A stretch of DNA of 64,000 bases from Hydractinia symbiolongicarpus (GCF_029227915.1 NC_079877.1:28979851-29043850); one strand, 5' to 3'; shown: positions 39,101-50,171, numbered from the stretch's first letter. Numbers and translations are program-made. The notes: generated from the sequence alone by a model not told the origin.

Positions 39101-42100
39101 TATGGTTCAAACATTTAAAGCATTAATAAAACAGCAGATTTGAAGTAAAGTTTCGTTCATCCTAAGCCCTTCTACCTTCTTCCCACTAAATAAGCAGACC
39201 CAGAATAATCCACTACTAATCTAAGAATCCACTAAGAGGTCAGAATTGTGCTTTTATAAGAAGCATTTCAAATCTAATTTTGTTTGTTTTATTTTAGGGT
39301 TTGCTTGTTTGGGTTTCTTATCACCTGCTAACCGAGGTGCTCTGATGACATGCGTATTGGTACAGTATTTTCTTAGTCTGTCTTCTATGTGGACTGTATT
39401 CTGTGTGGACTGTCTTTGTTCTGAGTAGACTGTTACAATGACTCCTTTGAATTTTTAAGGTACTGTTTGTTTGTTTGGCTTCTGTGGGTGGCTATTTTTC
39501 TGCAAGAATATACAAATGTAAGTTGTGAGAAATACGTCTGTAAGTTTATCTTTTTTTATTTCGTTTTGCTGCACATATTTTAAATTTTTAGTGGTTGGTG
39601 GGGAACGCTGGAAAAGTAATGTTATCTTCACATCATTCTTGTTCCCTGGGTAAGACTACGCAGTTGAATTTTAAGCTTTTTTGAGAACTATGTAATGACG
39701 TAAGGGTATGGTAATTCATTTTCAGGTTGGTGTTTGGTATATTTTTTATCTTGAATTTGGCATTATGGACTAAGCAATCCTCTGCTGCCATACCTTTCTC
39801 AACCTTGGTGGCATTGCTTGCTTTATGGTGAGTTGTCTTATGTATCATAGCATTCACAAACCAACTCTTACATTGCCCTGTCTGCATGTTACAACACTTC
39901 TAACATGTTTTTATGCTATCTGAATATAATTTCTTACACATTTAATCTTCTTTGTTCTCAGGTTTGGTGTCTCAGTTCCACTAACATTCTTAGGAGCGTA
40001 CTTTGGATTTAAAAAACCGGTAATGTAATGTGTTTCTACACTTCAATTATGCTTAATATTTAATATTGATGCCGGTAATGTAATACGTTTCTACACTTCA
40101 ATTATGCTTAATATTTAATATTGATGTAAAATGTATGATTGCATCTTTTGTCTTGTAGGCAATTGAAGTACCTGTCCGAACAAATCAAATACCAAGACAA
40201 GTCCCTGAACAGGTAAGTAATACTTTATTTATTAGGCGAGGCTTTAAAGCTTTTAAAGCTTCCTTCCCTCTGACTACCCTGAAACCTCCCTTCTGACTAC
40301 CCTAATACCTTCACTCTGACTACCCTGATACCTTCACTCTGACTACCCTGATACCTAACTTCTGTCTACCCTGATACCTCCCCTCAGACTACCCCGATGC
40401 CTTCACTCTGACTACCATGATACCTCTCCTCTGTCTACCCCGATACCTCCCCTCTGATTACCCCGATACCTCCCTTCTGATTACCCCAATACCTCCCCTC
40501 TGATTACCCCGATACCTCCCCTCTGATTACCCTGATACTTCTCATCTGACTAGCCTAATACCCTTTATAAAGCCTTTACAAATGTTTTAAGCTTTCTTGT
40601 CATAACGTTGCGAAGTGCACAATTTTTTATTTTTAAGCCTATTTCTTTAAAGAAATACGAAGCTTTGATTTATAATATTTAATTAAGGAAGGAGAGAAAA
40701 GAAAACAAGGAATAAATGGAAGATATGAAATAAAAAGACCAAATTTTAGGATTGCCAGTCTAAAAATTTAAAAGAATAAGAAATAAATAAGAAAAAATAT
40801 TTCTTCTTGATGCTAGTACATATCCATTCGCTTTTAAAACGGATATGGGTGCATGTGCCTTATTTGAATAAGGGTGCGGTGTGCTCATAAATGTAATTAG
40901 GAATTATTACGGTGTACGGTTTTATTGTTATTGCCTGCAACGTATAGAACATAGCTCCTCTTGCTTGTTAATTGGTTTGCTGTTAGTTGATGGCTCGAGG
41001 TTTAAAAACACTGCATTTAGTTAAACTTCGAATTCTGCAATCATATCGTCACCTTTTACGTTATTTATTTAGAGCATTTATACAAAGCCACTTCCCTGCA
41101 TTGTGATGGGTGGTATCTTACCATTTGGTTGCATTTTTATTCAATTGTTTTTCATCTTAAACAGCATATGGTAAGCGACCTGATTTATCGTATCGTATTG
41201 TATCAGGACATATTCAAGAAAATCAGTTAAGTTAATTCTCGTCGAAGATATTCATCGTTGTATACAAAGCTAATTTAATTTGCTTTTTTGTGTTCACATT
41301 AATGGGGTGCAAAATAATCCATGTTTTTTTCTTTTTAGGTCTCATCAAATCTACTATATGTTCGGCTTCTTGTTTCTGGTGTACATAATTTTGTTAATTA
41401 CCTGTTCGGAGACAACTGTTTTGCTTTGTTACTTCCACCTGTGTGCGGAGGTATGTTATTAGTTACGTGTTTGCTTGTTTTTCAGTCAATTTTATATTTT
41501 GTTGTTGTTATTGTTGTTTTTATTGTTGTTTTGAACTGCTCCCATATATCCATAGATTTCTTTTCCATTACTAATACAATATACTTTGAATTTATAAAAC
41601 GACTTTTCGCGAATAAAGTTTCTGCCTTAAAAATATTTTTCCGTACCTGGGTACCTTACTCACTATGGGTGGTGATGTCATTTCTTTTTTTAGGACTACA
41701 GATGGTGGTGGCGATCGTTCTTGACCAGCGGTTTTACCGGCGTTTACTTATTTATTTATTCTATCCATTATTTCGCCACTAAATTGACCATCACTGGCCA
41801 TACTAGTACCTTCTTGTATTTTGGATACACATTCATAATGGTGTTGCTCTTCTCTCTACTCACAGGTTTGTTGCTTTTCTTGATTACCCAGGGTTTAGGC
41901 TCGTCTGCTCATTTTTTATACTACTCTTTAACTGTGATGTGTTTTTGTGAAGTACCTATTTACGTGAGCTGCTTTACAATTATTTCATTTTGGATTTATT
42001 GTACCAAATTAAACAAGTTGTAGTCTCTGTCGCCTTCAATGGTTAGGAAAAGTGTTAGGTTTGTTAAACGAATGTCCGAGTTAAGTGATGTAAATATGAT

Positions 42101-42277
42101 ATTCTTTAGAGCATATAGTTTCGAACATAAAGATACCGTTTTTCGCTTGAGTGATGAAAAAACACTTTTTCTGCAGTAATTTCATTGCTTTTTCCTATTC
42201 TTTTTTTAGGTACCATTGGTTTCTTGGCTTGCTTCTATTTTGTTTACAAAATATACGGTGCCGTAAAAGTGGACTAA
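21187..42277 (+). CDS. TM9SF2: Transmembrane 9 superfamily member 2-type nonaspanin
   Basis: Twenty-one exons: 21187-21318, 33522-33589, 35061-35118, 35205-35243, 36396-36523, 36825-36957, 37318-37445, 37694-37811, 38189-38268, 38611-38722, 38962-39094, 39298-39359, 39460-39517, 39592-39649, 39726-39827, 39962-40019, 40159-40212, 41073-41170, 41339-41450, 41694-41865, 42210-42277. All are GT-AG and in frame, giving 656 aa (human TM9SF2 663). Exon 1 encodes a signal peptide and the conserved FYLPGLAP; then a lumenal domain with [34 protein letters not shown] and [10 protein letters not shown]; then nine membrane segments from [13 protein letters not shown] (exon 10) to the C-terminal tail KIYGAVKVD, whose KxD end is the family's Golgi-retention signal. 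[21 protein letters not shown] and [18 protein letters not shown] match TM9SF2 better than TM9SF4. The protein acts in endosome/Golgi membranes in sorting and glycosylation. Possible poly(A) signal at 43183-43188. Confidence 0.96.
23450..23970. repeat. Satellite-like tandem array with higher-order structure
   Basis: Degenerate units of roughly 55-60 bp built on AAGATCGCCGTAGATC, TTTAAAA, CATGAAAACGGGATCGTAG. A longer block of about 173 bp is itself duplicated: the copy beginning near 23593 recurs near 23766 with few changes. It lies in TM9SF2 intron 1. No coding signal. Confidence 0.8.
25655..25960. repeat. Short tandem duplications in TM9SF2 intron 1
   Basis: Copies of TGCGTCTCAAATAAAA followed by TTGAAATAAAAA recur between 25655 and 25805, about 50 bp apart. 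A second pair with ATGCAGAATTATTT and a T/A-rich stem follows at about 25850-25960. Non-coding. Confidence 0.6.
26272..26398. repeat. 127-bp inverted-repeat mini-element
   Basis: Arms 26272-26293 and 26377-26398 are inverted copies of GTTAA(T/G)GTTACTGTAAAGGAAA, 21 of 22 bases matching, around an unrelated 83-base centre. It could be a tiny MITE or an end structure of the adjacent IS4EU-like element. Confidence 0.7.
27000..28502 (+). pseudogene. Transposase pseudogene, THAP finger plus DDE_Tnp_4 domain
   Basis: The N-terminal THAP (C2CH) finger starts with [15 protein letters not shown] near 27020, then [21 protein letters not shown] and RIPSIF. A coiled-coil-like acidic linker follows (about 27400-27550). 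The catalytic half reads, across several frames, as [34 protein letters not shown], a CTELY segment (about 28013), [37 protein letters not shown] (near 28200, second acidic residue of the triad), [18 protein letters not shown] and [15 protein letters not shown]. At least one in-frame stop in the THAP part, another in the C-terminal part (after KRF, about 28383), and several frameshifts show it is inactive. Confidence 0.8.
28980..30629 (-). pseudogene. SWIM-finger plus YqaJ (lambda-exonuclease-like) transposon protein, broken
   Basis: The N-terminal open frame (30087-30629, about 180 aa) carries the SWIM zinc-finger pattern [14 protein letters not shown] (CxC...CxH). Downstream, after frame breaks, a stretch with SPDGLI (about 29370) and [11 protein letters not shown] (about 29310) leads into a 113-aa open frame ending at 28980. 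The Asp of SPDG and the ExK of EIKCP are the metal-binding residues of the YqaJ/lambda-exonuclease nuclease fold. In the family this protein accompanies IS4EU-like transposases; its role in transposition is not settled. The break between about 30087 and 29390 (several stops in all frames tried) makes it a pseudogene. Confidence 0.75.
31583..31816 (-). mobile_element. tRNA-derived SINE
   Basis: Read on the minus strand, the 5' end looks like a tRNA gene: A box TAACTTAGTGG (31798-31808) and B box GGTTCGTTTCC (31755-31765), 32 bases apart, as RNA polymerase III promoters require. A tRNA-unrelated body follows (GGGCCGTTGGATGTTGCACAG near 31650-31680) and an A-rich tail CACAATAAAAAA (ending 31583). 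A (TA)n run lies next to the head (31826-31842). It is in TM9SF2 intron 1. Acceptor-stem pairing of a functional tRNA is not evident. Confidence 0.7.
32290..33010 (-). pseudogene. Non-LTR retrotransposon (LINE) reverse transcriptase remnant
   Basis: Minus-strand translation gives, with frame breaks, motifs of a LINE reverse transcriptase: [38 protein letters not shown] (open frame 32413-32619), then WQSSVI and RINMDRLQFVF-like sequence toward 32290. The order matches the fingers region before the catalytic YADD box; the YADD itself was not found. Many stops. It lies in TM9SF2 intron 1, antisense to the gene. The clade is not determined. Confidence 0.55.
33835..34963. mobile_element. 1.1-kb terminal-inverted-repeat element in TM9SF2 intron 2
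   Basis: Perfect 20-bp inverted termini, AGGCGACTCCAACTTAATTA at 33835-33854 and its complement at 34944-34963; similarity continues inward past a short gap (TTCTAC). Inside, a phrase GGGTGTTA(T/C)(G/A)(A/C)CAA recurs three times (near 33948, 34440 and 34556), along with about 44-bp tandem units around 34100-34265. No transposase frame. No clear target duplication was read. Confidence 0.65.
37990..38160. repeat. Degenerate tandem repeat, about 4 copies of 41-43 bp
   Basis: Units contain ACTATGTCTACACCAGGCCCTA followed by AACTGAAGCATTAT, in intron 8 of TM9SF2 just before exon 9. Confidence 0.65.
40017..40128. repeat. 55-bp tandem duplication copying a splice donor
   Basis: Two copies with 55-bp offset begin at the CCG|GTAATG donor of TM9SF2 exon 16: real exon end at 40019, copied donor at 40075. 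They are nearly identical (TGT against ACG after GTAATGTAA is the main change). See the corresponding finding. Confidence 0.9.
40263..40563. repeat. 23-bp minisatellite, about 13 copies
   Basis: Units of CTGA(C/T)TACCC(T/C)GATACCT + 5 pyrimidine-rich bases, in TM9SF2 intron 17 directly after exon 17. Pyrimidine-rich on the transcribed sense strand, with C/T changes defining several unit types. Confidence 0.9.
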
Positions 42278-44680
42278 CGCCAGTAAAAAACTTATCAAGC
42301 TAATTAAGAAGTGTTTGGCGAATCGAGGCAAATTGTGTTATTATTTATTTCGAGATAAGTGTACATGTAGTTAATACTATTGAATTGGACGCTGTGTTTT
42401 AACTTTGAAGAAGACTCGAATTTCTTTTTATTCATTATTAATTATTCATTATTAACGTTATTGAATTTTTTATCTTATTCTGTTTTATTTTTTCAACGTC
42501 ATAATTTTCTCTATCAAGCTTAGAATTAACAAGTCTTCAATTTAAGTGAGAGTTGGGGATAAGTGTAACCCCCCCCTACCCTTTAATAACTTTAACAGGT
42601 GTTTTTTTAGGTACCTTACACGCTTTTTTTATAAGAATATGCTTTACAAGAATATCAGGCCGAGATTTCAGGTTAAAAACAATAGAGAAATAAGAATTAT
42701 GACCAGCCTGGTGAAAATTTTGATGTCCTTATAAAAAAAGTGTGTATTGGCTTTCTTACCTAAATTAACGACAACGATGTCCAAAATCATGTCAATATTC
42801 TTGCTTCTCTACACCATTCCTTTAGCATATTACCCCGGGTTGATTTTTTATAAAGTTTGAAACTGGAGAGGACTCATTGTCTTTTATTTTAAATGTTAGT
42901 ATATTATGCGTGTATTTATTCAGCACTCGTTTATTTGTGGTGTCGAGTTCAAACTTTTTCAAAAGATTCTCTGTTATGTTTTACCAATAACAAGCTTTTC
43001 TTGTTTGGTAGTTGGACTTCAGTGGATAAATGAATCAGGATACAACATCTCTTGTGAATGAAAAAAGCTTCAGCACATTTTGTAAAATTGAAATTTCAAA
43101 ACATTTTGTCCGATGAGCATAAGGTTATTTTTTTTTTAGAAGTTGATGTTCTGCGTGTATCATTTTTTGTTTAGCACTTTTTAATAAAATGTATTTTGTT
43201 AATCGTTTACTATGTATTCCACACGAAAAAATAGTTTATTTTGTTAGTTTATTAAAATCATAACGTTGCTGCTGAAGCTGCGAGTATCGGCGAGTGAATT
43301 TTCGTGGAACTTTAACGAGCATCTCGGCTAGTTAAAAAACCCGCCAAATTTATGCGGCTAAGTCCTGGTAACGAAAAATAGGTCAAGGTATCCGAGGTTC
43401 GAGTTAACCGGAGTTATTTATAAAAAAAGTATTAACAAAAGATCAAGGGGCCGAAGAAATGGTTCAAGATAATGAAAGCTTGGGTTACCAGGAGCTAACA
43501 ATATTTACTAGTTTTATGAACCGACTAAATATAATACGAGCAAGATAGATTAAAACCGAATTTTACAAAATTAAAAACACTGCACTGGACATATCGATCA
43601 TATTGTGTAGGTGTGCTATTTTTCTTTGCAAGATCTCACATAATCGCAAAAAATTTCGACAAAGATTTTGCTTTTTGGTACTTTGACAACGTTTAAAAGT
43701 TTCCCTTGCTTTTTGTGTACGGTACAGTAAACATATAACTAGGAGCAAAAAAGCACTGAGAAGACCTCTATCCCCCATTTGGACAGGGTAAGAAATTATT
43801 TTTGCTCGCTAACGTTTGATTTATGATAGTATCTTTAAACTGTTGGTGATAAGTTGCTACCGTCATTTTGAAGGTCAAATTCTCCTCTAATCACAGCGCG
43901 AGACGTTTAGCTCAGACAAGATTTTTTTTGCTGTTATTCTTATTCCTAAAAAAAGGAAAATTGTCCGATTTTACAATTTCATTCAACCAGTTAGGGTTTT
44001 TATCTTCTTCGTCGTGATCTTCCATGTGTGTGTTTACGTTCCCCATGCATGTTATATCCTCGTAAATATTCAACTGTAAACTAGGTTCGTGTAAAATAAG
44101 TGTGTTATTTAATGCCACCATATTGAAACTTTAAACACGGTTGCTATGGTAGCGGGCAATAGCGTGGAATATTGCCTGCTATGACGTAAGTTCTAACCAA
44201 TCACATTGCGCAATATTCAGAAATATTGATGCCGCCCCTTTACCCGGGTAATAAAACTATGTATTGGACATCTTTGCGCGCAAGACAGAGAAACCCAATA
44301 TCACGCTATTAAACATGACTGGATCTTCTTAAGTTGAAATTGTGACAATAATTCGTATGAAGAATAAATACCTAGTTCGCCCAGACAAAACTTTTATTAT
44401 AAGCGTTGTCTAAGTTTAATAGAGTAGAAATAAGTAGAAGAAGTTTTGCTGCAGTAATACTTTATCTGCAATAATGCAGAAAAAAAAGAGCATGATTTGG
44501 AAGGTTGAAGCAATGTTTGTTGCATTGATACTACTGATGTTTACGCTCTTAAAAAGCGACTCACTTTTTCCCTGGTTTTATAATCATGCTTATACACGTT
44601 GCTAAACGACTCAACTAACAAAAAAAGATGACAAACAGATTTATAACCAATCGAAGAGAACAAATTAGTTGGTAATCTGG
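42278..44680. other. Intergenic region between TM9SF2 and the channel gene (first part)
   Basis: The TM9SF2 3' UTR probably runs to the AATAAA at 43183-43188. Beyond it, AT-rich DNA with two short minus-strand open frames (43563-43778, 72 aa class, with an N-terminal hydrophobic run; and 43912-44121, acidic) that lack family motifs or convincing splice sites. No gene is called. Confidence 0.4.
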
Positions 44681-44681
44681 A

Positions 44682-45480
44682 CTAGTCTTTAGCCTGTAAA
44701 AAATTCACCGGTAAGCTTGACGAACCTATACAGGAGATAAGATTTCGACACGCATCTCAGGTATAGCTATTTCCTGCATCCGTATTTGGCTAAAATCTTG
44801 AACAAAATACGGGTATTATTATAGAGACTGTAACCAATGGAAAAATCCATGGGTTTGCCCATCCTGCACACTCCGGTCCTTAGATTATCGCCCATCGTCC
44901 ATATCCCGTACATCACTATTTCGTGATTCCTTAGCACAAAGTAGCCATTCGGCTACCCTTTAAACAATACGGGTATTAATAGAACGCTTATTTATAAAAA
45001 ATATCAAAATTCTTGCCAGGTTGGTCATTATTTTGTGTTCTAAACAAGAGACCTTTTGTTTTTAAACTAAAATCCCAGCTTAATACTCTTAAGCATACTC
45101 TTATAAAAGAAAAAGTGCGTAGTCGTTAGCCCGAAGAAAAATTTACCGACTGGTCATCCGGTTCTTAGATTTTCGCCCGTCGTACTTACTTCCCGCATCA
45201 GCATAAAGTAATCCGTAAAAAAATCACGGGTTTGTCGCTCGTCCTATATATACCGGTCCATAGATCCGTCTTTAAAATAAGCCGTAGTAAATATCCCAGG
45301 CATCGCTGTTTCATGCGTCCTAAACACAAAGTAACGCTTCGGCAAGCATTATAAACAAAATACGGCTGGTAATAAAGCAGATAAATGGTTAACCCCTGGA
45401 AACATCCACGGGGTCGCATATCCTTTAATCCATGTTATTTCGTGCGCTTATTTTTTTAACGTGGGTATTATTAATATAGA
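44682..45480 (-). mobile_element. Cluster of Helitron-derived repeats
   Basis: On the minus strand several copies of the same modules occur: a hairpin such as CCCGTG...CACGGG-like arms followed by CTA(A/G)..ACTAG (3' end type, at 44682 and near 45120), and the 5'-end type TCTATA(A)TAATACCCGTA (near 44815, 44975 and 45470). These are the same terminal modules as in the complete short element at 54747-54880. Copies are diverged and overlapped, so individual borders are uncertain. It lies between TM9SF2 and the DEG/ENaC gene. Confidence 0.5.
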
Positions 45481-46218
45481 AACAGAGAATATTTGTGAAG
45501 TAAAAGCAATGCCCAATATAAGGTGTTATTCGCATCGAAGTTTAACAGAATTGGACGTGACCCTACAAAGTTTTGACAAAAGAGTAAAGCACATCACATT
45601 TAGAAATTTAAATTTTTATTAAAAAATACAAAATACAATTCAAGAAAATAGTTTACATTTTTTGTACAACTTAAGTCAAAACAAAAATTCGAGTTGAATT
45701 GTTGTTTAAATTATTTACGATCAGTCTACAAATACAGACAATAAAGAATGTTTAAGCTTCCTCTTTCGGAGTCGTCAGGCACATTGCATGACTAAATTAT
45801 AGTTTTCCAAACCATAATTTATTCATGTAATGTGCTCCATAAAAAATGTTAAAACTGAAGATATAATACAAGTGTGATGCAATATAATAAAAACAAGAAT
45901 TTCTTCCTCACTCATCCAAAACTGTTCCTGACATTACTAGCCTTGGAGTGTTTTTTGATTTTTTATTTTGCCTCCCTAAACCTAACTGGTTAGCTATCTT
46001 TATTTATTCAAGCTTTTTTTGTATTTAAGTTCTTACGCGAAATCTTTTTTCTCTTCGTACTTTTAAAAAAATTACTTACAACTTCACAGTTATTAGCACG
46101 AGAGTAAGATACAAATCATTCCACGTGAATTCCTCAACAAAAATAAACAAAAAAGCTCTTAAATACATACAAAGTGCCTTTGTTCAACAAATTCGTAAAT
46201 CAGGATAAATTTTTCCTG

Positions 46219-48140
46219 TTATCGTGAAGAACAACGTTTCTCACATCTTTGGATACAACATAAATACAAATAGGCTAATATTTCTATAAAAGAAATAAAA
46301 GATGCGCCAATAACCAATCCGAGTAGACCTCCAACCTCTCCTATAACTTGGTCCCACGAAAAAAGCATCTTTTCTTCTACTACTCTATAGGAATCCACGT
46401 TTTGGTATTGAATGTCTACTCGGTATATAGAATTTTCTCCATCTTTTTTCCCACTCATTTCGTGGAAGCTAGGCGTTGTTTGAAGCTCCATTTCTTCGCA
46501 TGGAAAGGGACAATCGTCTGTCATTTCCACCTGCGTTTTGCTGAACTTGTAAACGCAACTCATAATATTCTTAATAGTGTCATTCCTTTTGTACTGTCTT
46601 ACAATGTCAGCTGGGATGTACTCTTTATGGTGGTCTAAAACATCTCCGCATTTTTTAAACATATTTACGTAGTTAATCGACTCCAAGCAAGTTCGGCGTG
46701 TGTATTTCCCGGGAAAGATATCATTTGGTTTTTTGTCAGTACACTTTGATGGATACGGCGATGGCAATCTTTTCATTACCGTTTTAGCGATTCTCAGTTC
46801 GTAGGTCTTTGCAGGTTCTAAAATTACTCGGTTCGTCATGTCAAGTTCTTCTATTCTTGGGTCATGAACGAGAGCAACAATATAAGAATGTTGGAAATCA
46901 GCTGTTTTGTTTGCTGAAAACTGTATGTACGCATGACTGTAGGCGTCGTAGAAGTCACCATTATAGTTCCATGTAAAACAAGCATGGTTATGCTTACTTA
47001 AAGACTTTAGAAACGTATCATGTACACAGTGTCTGCTTCCCCATGAAGAACAATGTGTAACATGAAACTTTCCGTTGCTCCATTCTTTTGTGTTGTTCAG
47101 AATATTTTTAATATTTTTTTTATTAGAAGCTGTCACCTGGCATGGGAGATGTGTATGACTATGCGTGTCTCCACTAGATACTCCACAATATGTAAAATAC
47201 GTCGCCATCAACAAGTTATAATCACAAAACGTGATTGCTGGAAAGTAGTTGTGAGAGGTAACCATTTGTGAGATTTCAGTGTAAATTTCAAAACGTAGAT
47301 ACTTGCTGACTAAGCGATAAACAACGTAGACAGATATGACTAGTCCAAATAAAAGCATAACCAACCAAAAACTGGATTCAGCTTTACTACCAGTGCAAAT
47401 TCTGGTCAAACCATGCACAGTAAATGATTTTATGTACTCGTCTTTCTTATGTACCAACTTTTCTTTTGAACTTGTTGGGATAAGGGTGTGGTCATCATAT
47501 TGAATACAAGTATCACCATCTAGAGGATCAACAATAAATGATTATAATAAACATGGAAAAATTAAATGACCTTTCGTAAAGAGGAAGGAGGAACGAAGGA
47601 TTATTGAAATTAAACTTTATCTCAAAAATATCTTGCCGCTGTAATCATGCTCTTGTTGGTAATTTGACCATACTTTTGATTAAAACGATGTCGTAATATA
47701 TAATTACAAAGATGTGAAATCCATTTAATTGTTTTTTGACTTGCATTTTTTGTAAAAACTAACCCTTGCAATTTTTTTTATCAGCACCAGGAAATTTGGT
47801 TCCAGCCCGAAGTGTTGTTATCTTTTCCACATGTGCAGTCAGAAATTGTTCTTTTTTGTTCCTATGTATCGAGCATTTGTTACAGCACAAATTTGCAATG
47901 TAAAAGTTAAGTTTCTGCCTTAAAGAAGTACTTTACCTGCTTTCTCAGTTTTTACCAGAAAGAAAGATAAATATAAGCAATTTTTTTCCTAGAACATGCT
48001 TAATTTATAATCACTTCACTTATATAAAATTTCCTAGTTACAAGAAGACATAAGAGCGACTTACTTTTTTCAACCAAAACATGATTCATTTCATGTTCAT
48101 CATTATCTTCCGCGTTGTTGTTGGTCCTAAAGGCTTTCAT
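46219..48140 (-). CDS. Degenerin/ENaC-family sodium channel, HyNaC-like (peptide-gated type)
   Basis: Two coding exons on the minus strand: 48065-48140 (ATG at 48138-48140) and 46219-47519, joined in frame across a 545-base intron, giving 458 aa. Visible features: a short acidic N-terminus; the DEG/ENaC gating motif His61-Gly62 (FTVHGLTRIC); first membrane helix about 72-94; a Cys-rich extracellular region (for example CFTWNYN, TDDCPFPCEEMEL); second helix with GGLLGLVIG and the selectivity filter Gly-Ala-Ser (430-432) followed by FISFIEI; short basic tail. This architecture is that of ASIC/ENaC/FaNaC channels; the sequence most resembles hydrozoan HyNaC subunits, which form trimers opened by RFamide neuropeptides. 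The assignment to HyNaC rather than ASIC is from memory of the family. An upstream in-frame stretch before the ATG, without another ATG, leaves room for an earlier exon. Confidence 0.9.
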
Positions 48141-49627
48141 GTTGTGACGCGATGGATCTAGTTGGTGTAAAACACGAGAATATAAGGAGAACAATTTGTT
48201 GACGCTAAAAAAGTCCTTGTTTACACAAGCATGTATCCAGTCTTTCGATATGTTTTGAATTCGCGAAAGTTTATTTAGATAGCAAGCTATCTCTTAAAGA
48301 CACACTTCTTTGAATGCAAGACGTTTTTTCAACTGGCGCTTGCTCAAACCACAAATTTCTTTTAATAGTGTAAGCGATCAAATTGCGTTGTATTTTAACA
48401 ATAAAACCCTTATTTTTTGCTTATTATGATTTAAATTTAGATAAGAAGTTTGTACTCGTTAATTAAGCCATCATCAAGTTATAACTCGTATACCGCAATT
48501 TGATGGCGCCATGTTGATTAAGATGTCTCCTGCAGTATTTCGTGGCAATTATTTTCAACACCGATTTTCTCGATAACCTAAAAAGAATAAAAAAAAATAT
48601 TTACATTCTTGTTTACGTGCTAGAACGACGTTTTTAAAATGTCTTCAAGAAAGAATAATATTGCCGGCGCTGATTTATGATTTTGGCTAATCTATTTATA
48701 TTAAAGAACAAAGAGGCATTTAACTTCTTTAAATACACTATAAAAACACTTAACTATCCTCCAGAAGGAACTCTTTGTTGCATTCTTATTTACCAGACCT
48801 CACAGAAAAAAATGCACAGCCTAATGTGCCTTTCTTATGTTATTGGACTTGTGTAATTTTTTTTAAAAAAAAACAACAAAGCACGTCATTCACGCCTCAA
48901 CAAACATGTTTACGTCACTTTTTTTAACATTTTGTTCATTTTCAGCTTCTGAATAATTCGAAATTCAGACAAAGTATTAAAAAAATAAAAAAATAAGGAG
49001 ATCTAAGAATGCCCAAATAAAATTCGAAACTTTTCATAAGTAAAAATTCTTACTTCGCCAAGTAAGTGTCTTGTTATATACTTCATATACTTACCTGGCG
49101 ATGTAAGACTTTTTAATTACGGAAAACCACGTATTTTATTTGTACATTTTTAGATGTTCTAACTTTTAATAAAATTTAACTATGGCGTAAAAAACAATTT
49201 ACAGACAGAGTAGAGTTTCTGGGGGAAGATTATTGAACTTTCCACTTCAAATATTATCGCTTAGTTGATATTTTGCTCCGACAGACAAAAAGAGGAGAAG
49301 TGCGGTTTTAAAATCAACTTGTTATTTAAAAAAATTATGTTCTTGTGTAACAATTAAACCTAAAAATAATCAGTATAATAAATATATATGAAAATAATGA
49401 TATACTGTTATCTCTGTTTCTGCAACACAGAACAAAAGGAATAAAAATTGTCACTAAATGTGACACATTTGTGACAGGAACGGCAAAGAATTGCTTACTA
49501 CTACGTTCCAAGAATGATCTAGCTCCAGGTAGATCATTCTTGCAACGAGAATACAAGTTTGGCACATGGGTACACAGACAGATAACAGTATTACATCAAC
49601 ATCATTTTCACAGTAGTGTTGGATATA

Positions 49628-50171
49628 CAGTAGACGTCCGTTAATTCGAATGCCGCTTAATTCGAACTTTCCGTTATTTCGAAAAAATTGCCAAGTCCCT
49701 TGAGTTTGGTTTAATAAAGTCTTATATTTTGAGCTGCTTAATTCGAACTCCGCCAATTCGAACATTTCGCTAATTCGAACAATTTTTTAGTCCCAAGGCT
49801 GCATTATTGTTAATTTGAAATTTTGTGTAACGATAAATAAAATCTTATGGAAAAAAAAAGTTTTCATTTTTATTCATATTTATTGCATTAATGGTGGCAA
49901 AATTTCCTTCAATTTATCATTATCAATTAAATTGGCATTTTTAATAAAATGAAGTTTACGTGGAATTTAGAGGCCTTGCCCATCGCCAAGCAAACAACGT
50001 TAAAAGATTTTTATAAAAAGTTGTAGTAAAATTGTAATAAAGTTATATTAGCATAAAATCTTTAAACGTTTATAAAAATTCTTGTTTTTCTGAACTTCCG
50101 ATAATCCGAACATTCGTTAATTCGAACAAATAATTTAGTCCCTGCGCGTTCGAATTAACGGACGTCCACTG
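49628..50171. mobile_element. Tigger/pogo-like Tc1-mariner MITE, 544 bp
   Basis: Terminal inverted repeats CAGT(A/G)GACGTCCGTTAATT followed by CGAA (left 49628-49650, right 50149-50171) differ at one base in 23, and both ends are flanked by TA (49626-49627, 50172-50173), the Tc1/mariner target duplication. Sub-terminal repeats of TTAATTCGAAC continue inward at both ends. The AT-rich centre has no transposase. Confidence 0.9.

Noticed and set aside
40263-40563. Regular repeats as a CRISPR array
   Set aside because: Units are contiguous without unique spacers and the genome is eukaryotic; it is a minisatellite.
43563-43778. Small frame with hydrophobic N-terminus (signal-peptide-like)
   Set aside because: No homologue recognised, AT-rich surroundings, no convincing splice partners; chance not excluded.
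47765-47860. Possible extra exon in the channel gene intron
   Set aside because: Readable frame but weak donor, and the two flanking exons join in frame without it.
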